Positions 61,215-64,000 of a stretch of DNA of 64,000 nucleotides are shown here, piece by piece. The stretch spans positions 98,075 through 162,074 of the forward strand of contig VXCM01000493.1 of NCBI GenBank assembly GCA_014773175.1. Direction: 5' to 3'. Every line of letters begins with the position of its first letter. Within the stretch, counting starts at the first letter, position 1. This stretch comes from Lucifuga dentata (Eukaryota > Chordata > Actinopteri > Ophidiiformes > Bythitidae). Under the pieces are notes generated by a model. The model did no database searches, had not been told where the DNA came from, and saw only the letters and a list, made by a program, of their open reading frames with translations. The position numbers and the translations under genes were made by a program.

Positions 61215-62964
61215 CATCTCACAAACATGAATACACTCACAGAAATAGGACTGGAAAAAGAGCAATATGTTTTAAAAAATATTAAATGTATCTGCATTTT
61301 TTACGCGTTCGAGGCCTCTCATTTTGTGAGATATTTTGATGTTTGAACTTTGCAATACAAATTGAATAAATGCATCTGTAATGGAGGCTAACTGACAATT
61401 ACGTTGTACTGGTCATTAACAGGTTAATAGCTTTCCATTAATATCTCTAAAGGTGACAGGGGACTGAGGAACTTCTTCAATTTGATTTCTAATTAATATG
61501 CATGAGTCGATCTATGTAAGAGAGGTGATGTGAAGACAGATTATCAGAGCCCAGCGGATGTGGCGGAGCTATCTGATGAGTTGGCTTTAAAAGGAAGTGA
61601 CCATACTATAAATAGTCTCACTACTGATACAAACAGCAAGGACGCGGGAAGGAAATGGAAGGAACGGAACAGATAGACATGGATAAAAAGAAGGAGAGAA
61701 GGACGCAAGGAAGAGATGATGAGCGTTACGACAGGTCAAAGTACAGATAAAGTCTGAGAAACAGCCATAGCCGTATCAGGAACTGTGGCACACAAAGCTT
61801 GATAGGTGACTGGCAAAATGTGCTGATGTTAAGTGCTGAAACCAGGAAAAGCTGGGGAAAGCTGTATAAAAGGTTTAAAAGTTGGGTGAAATTTGCATAC
61901 GTAGGCAGTGGGAGCAAAATAAGACCTTCCATTTAAGCATAAATCCCATGGAATGCTGGGAGAACACTTTGATGTTAGAAACTCGGCACTTACTGTAACA
62001 TAATCTATGTAAATGCAAACAACACTGGAGCATCTACTCTTTCCGTGCATTGATATGAATATTAATGACTGGATATTTGTCAACTCACAGTTGACAGCAT
62101 TAAAGTATATTACTCCTCCATCTGCACCACTGCTGCCTGTGTTATGAATTATGCTCTTTAAATGGGTTCTCTTCTTTAGAAGAGCGCTGGGCAGAGTGTG
62201 TAGAGAGGCAACTAATGGCAGCTAAATGAATTCATGCCCAGATAAGGCGTAGGCTGCAAACACAGCAAAGCAACAACAGCTGTCAGAGACAGAGAGGGAG
62301 GGCAAAGAGATGGAGGCAGAAAGAGAGGGCGTGACAGAGGGATAGAGGAAAGGGAAAATGACCAGGGCTGGAGAGATGCAAAAAGATGTGGAAACAAATG
62401 GAGTGTGCGAGTGAAAATGAGCAAAATACGTGCTGTGCTATCTAGCTCTCAACTAGCGAGGAGGTGTGTGGGAGAGAGAAGAACGGAGAGTGACATTAGT
62501 TGGGAGGAAATGTATTGATTGCCACAGCATGCATTGTTCTCCAACTCAAGAGACAAAAGCAAATAAAGGAGGAGGATGTGATGGATGACATTTGATGTGA
62601 TTCTGAATAACTGCCTTCTGGGAGTCATTGATTTCTGGTGGTTGGTGGTCACATTTGGTGGTTGATATTCAGTTTGAATGGACAAACGTACAGTACGTGT
62701 TGTATCCATATGCCAGAGGTCTTCAACACAGGAGACATCTATTGTTGCTGTAAAGCACTGTCTGTCAATGAAACCTCAATTCTACTCAGATTATGGCACC
62801 GAATCATAATCAGATTGAAAATGGCATAAATCGACACTGGCATACTCCAAGTAGCAGATCTAGATTATGCGACTGTAAAATGTAAATGTACTCAAGCATT
62901 CAAACAATCCATTGACTTAAAATCAGTGTAAGCAATCTTTGCAGACATTCCTCTTGTACACCGA

Positions 62965-63532
62965 TTAAAGGACCATACACATGGTTTTGCATGTTTGAGC
63001 CAAATACTGTATATACTGTACCACCTATACATTATGTTATTGACAACCATTTCCCCAAAACATTCTCCAGGACCACTAATTATTAGAATTGTTTTTTCTA
63101 CATTCCAGCCTGCCATTGGTTTCAATTCATTCCAGTACTATTAAAATTCAACTTCTAGAGACTTGAACCATGCTTGAGATAAGTAATCCATCACAGCAAA
63201 CTCTTTTTGTTTTTTCTTTTCTTTTTTTTTTTTTTAATCAAAGTAACTTTATTTACCAGGGCTAACATAGAGCTGCATGGAGGAAAATGTATGCCAGGGA
63301 ACATAATCCCAAAAGAAAACGGTTTTTAAAGAGAAATTAAAAATGACCTACATTCATATGTGTTTACAGGCGAAACATTGAATTTTTAAGGTGGGTGTAT
63401 CACCAGAACATTTTATTTCGAAAGATTACGGGATGACAAAATAACAGAAAAACGAAATGCGGTTTTATGTAGTGGTTATACTGTAGTATTTATTGGGCTT
63501 AAACATGCAAAATCACCAATATGATTCTTTAA
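62965..63532 (-). mobile_element. TTAA-flanked MITE, copy M
   Basis: 568 bp, reverse orientation. Ends TTAAAGGACCATACACATGG and ACCAATATGATTCTTTAAG. An expanded T tract (63211-63236) is inside. Confidence 0.85.
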
Positions 63533-64000
63533 GCGTCAAGCCATGCATATTCATCAAAATTAGTAGTTCCACCCATGCATACACCTGACTCTCCACTTTT
63601 GATTAATTGCTATAAAGACAAAAATGTCCCTATTGTGTGCATGTAAATGAATTGATTGTCATGAGAAGGAAAGCAAAGCAAAAATAAAGATGAATTTCAT
63701 TCATTTCTTCCAAGAAAGATATGTGTGTTGTAAAAATATAGTTGACATGCAGTCAGGCTTTAGCCTAGAGCAAGTAAAGGTATGCTGGAGGGGAGAGAAA
63801 GGGAGGCAGAACATGTTATAACAAATGAGGAAGGGGATTCAGAGAAGGAGGGGAAGGTGGAGGAGCATTTATGTACACTGTGAAACCTAACAGCTAATCT
63901 TACTAAATGAAATAAATTAATATAACTTAATTCCAAAAGAAAGTTGGAGTCACTCCTCTTCATTAATTTAAACAAACTCAAAAATTACCTGATAAAGTAA
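63533..64000. other. Right edge, no gene seen
   Basis: AT-rich, with purine-rich GGAGGGGAGAGAAAGGGAGG near 63786. Nothing recognised. Confidence 0.5.

Larger units (their letters stand above)
59161..62964. other. 5' flank, no gene seen
   Basis: It includes a GT tract (59631-59644), a purine hairpin (60782-60815), a C run (60959-60969), a poly-A join (N61190) and unique DNA. The AT-rich block 61400-61650, with TTTCTAATTAATATGCATGA, is a candidate conserved element by appearance. Confidence 0.5.

Overview
The window is vertebrate nuclear DNA, most likely from a percomorph teleost. It has split genes with GT-AG introns, dense CA/GT and CT microsatellites, fish-type LINE and SINE remnants, hAT fragments and a very abundant MITE. 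Assembly joins are marked by single N characters. The exact species cannot be read from the sequence.

The only protein-coding gene I can support is a minus-strand AMPA-type ionotropic glutamate receptor subunit, best matched to GluA1 (gria1; the a or b teleost paralogue is not resolved). Eleven coding exons run from the start codon at 44787 down to 4809. They encode the signal peptide, the whole amino-terminal domain, the S1 half of the ligand-binding domain, TM1, the cytoplasmic loop and the re-entrant pore loop M2. All splice sites are canonical and phases agree across every junction. After removal of one assembly duplication in exon 7, the eleven exons encode 633 residues, numbered like human GluA1 up to the first intracellular loop. 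The 3' exons (TM3, S2, flip/flop, TM4, C-tail) lie beyond the left edge.

From 1 to 44700 the rest is intron. The largest are intron 2 (17.4 kb), intron 3 (6.9 kb) and intron 9 (5.4 kb). Intron 3 contains a 20-of-21 match to the RE1/NRSE element bound by the neuronal repressor REST, the strongest regulatory signal in the window. Exons 1 and 2 sit in a CpG-rich island, and the transcript has an upstream out-of-frame ATG overlapping the receptor start.

From about 45 kb to 64 kb is 5' flanking DNA without a recognisable gene. It holds a tRNA-derived SINE, two LINE 3' fragments, MITE copies (one carrying a nested TIR element) and several unique stretches that could be conserved non-coding elements.

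Thirteen copies or fragments of one TIR element (termini TTAAAGGACCATAC / GTATGGTCCTTTAA) are scattered through the window in both orientations. No new multi-gene system was found. The points most worth following are the intronic RE1, the overlapping uORF, the 42-residue Gln/Thr/Ser-rich loop in the receptor, the TTAA-flanked MITE family and the repeated N-centred assembly duplications, one of which corrupts exon 7.
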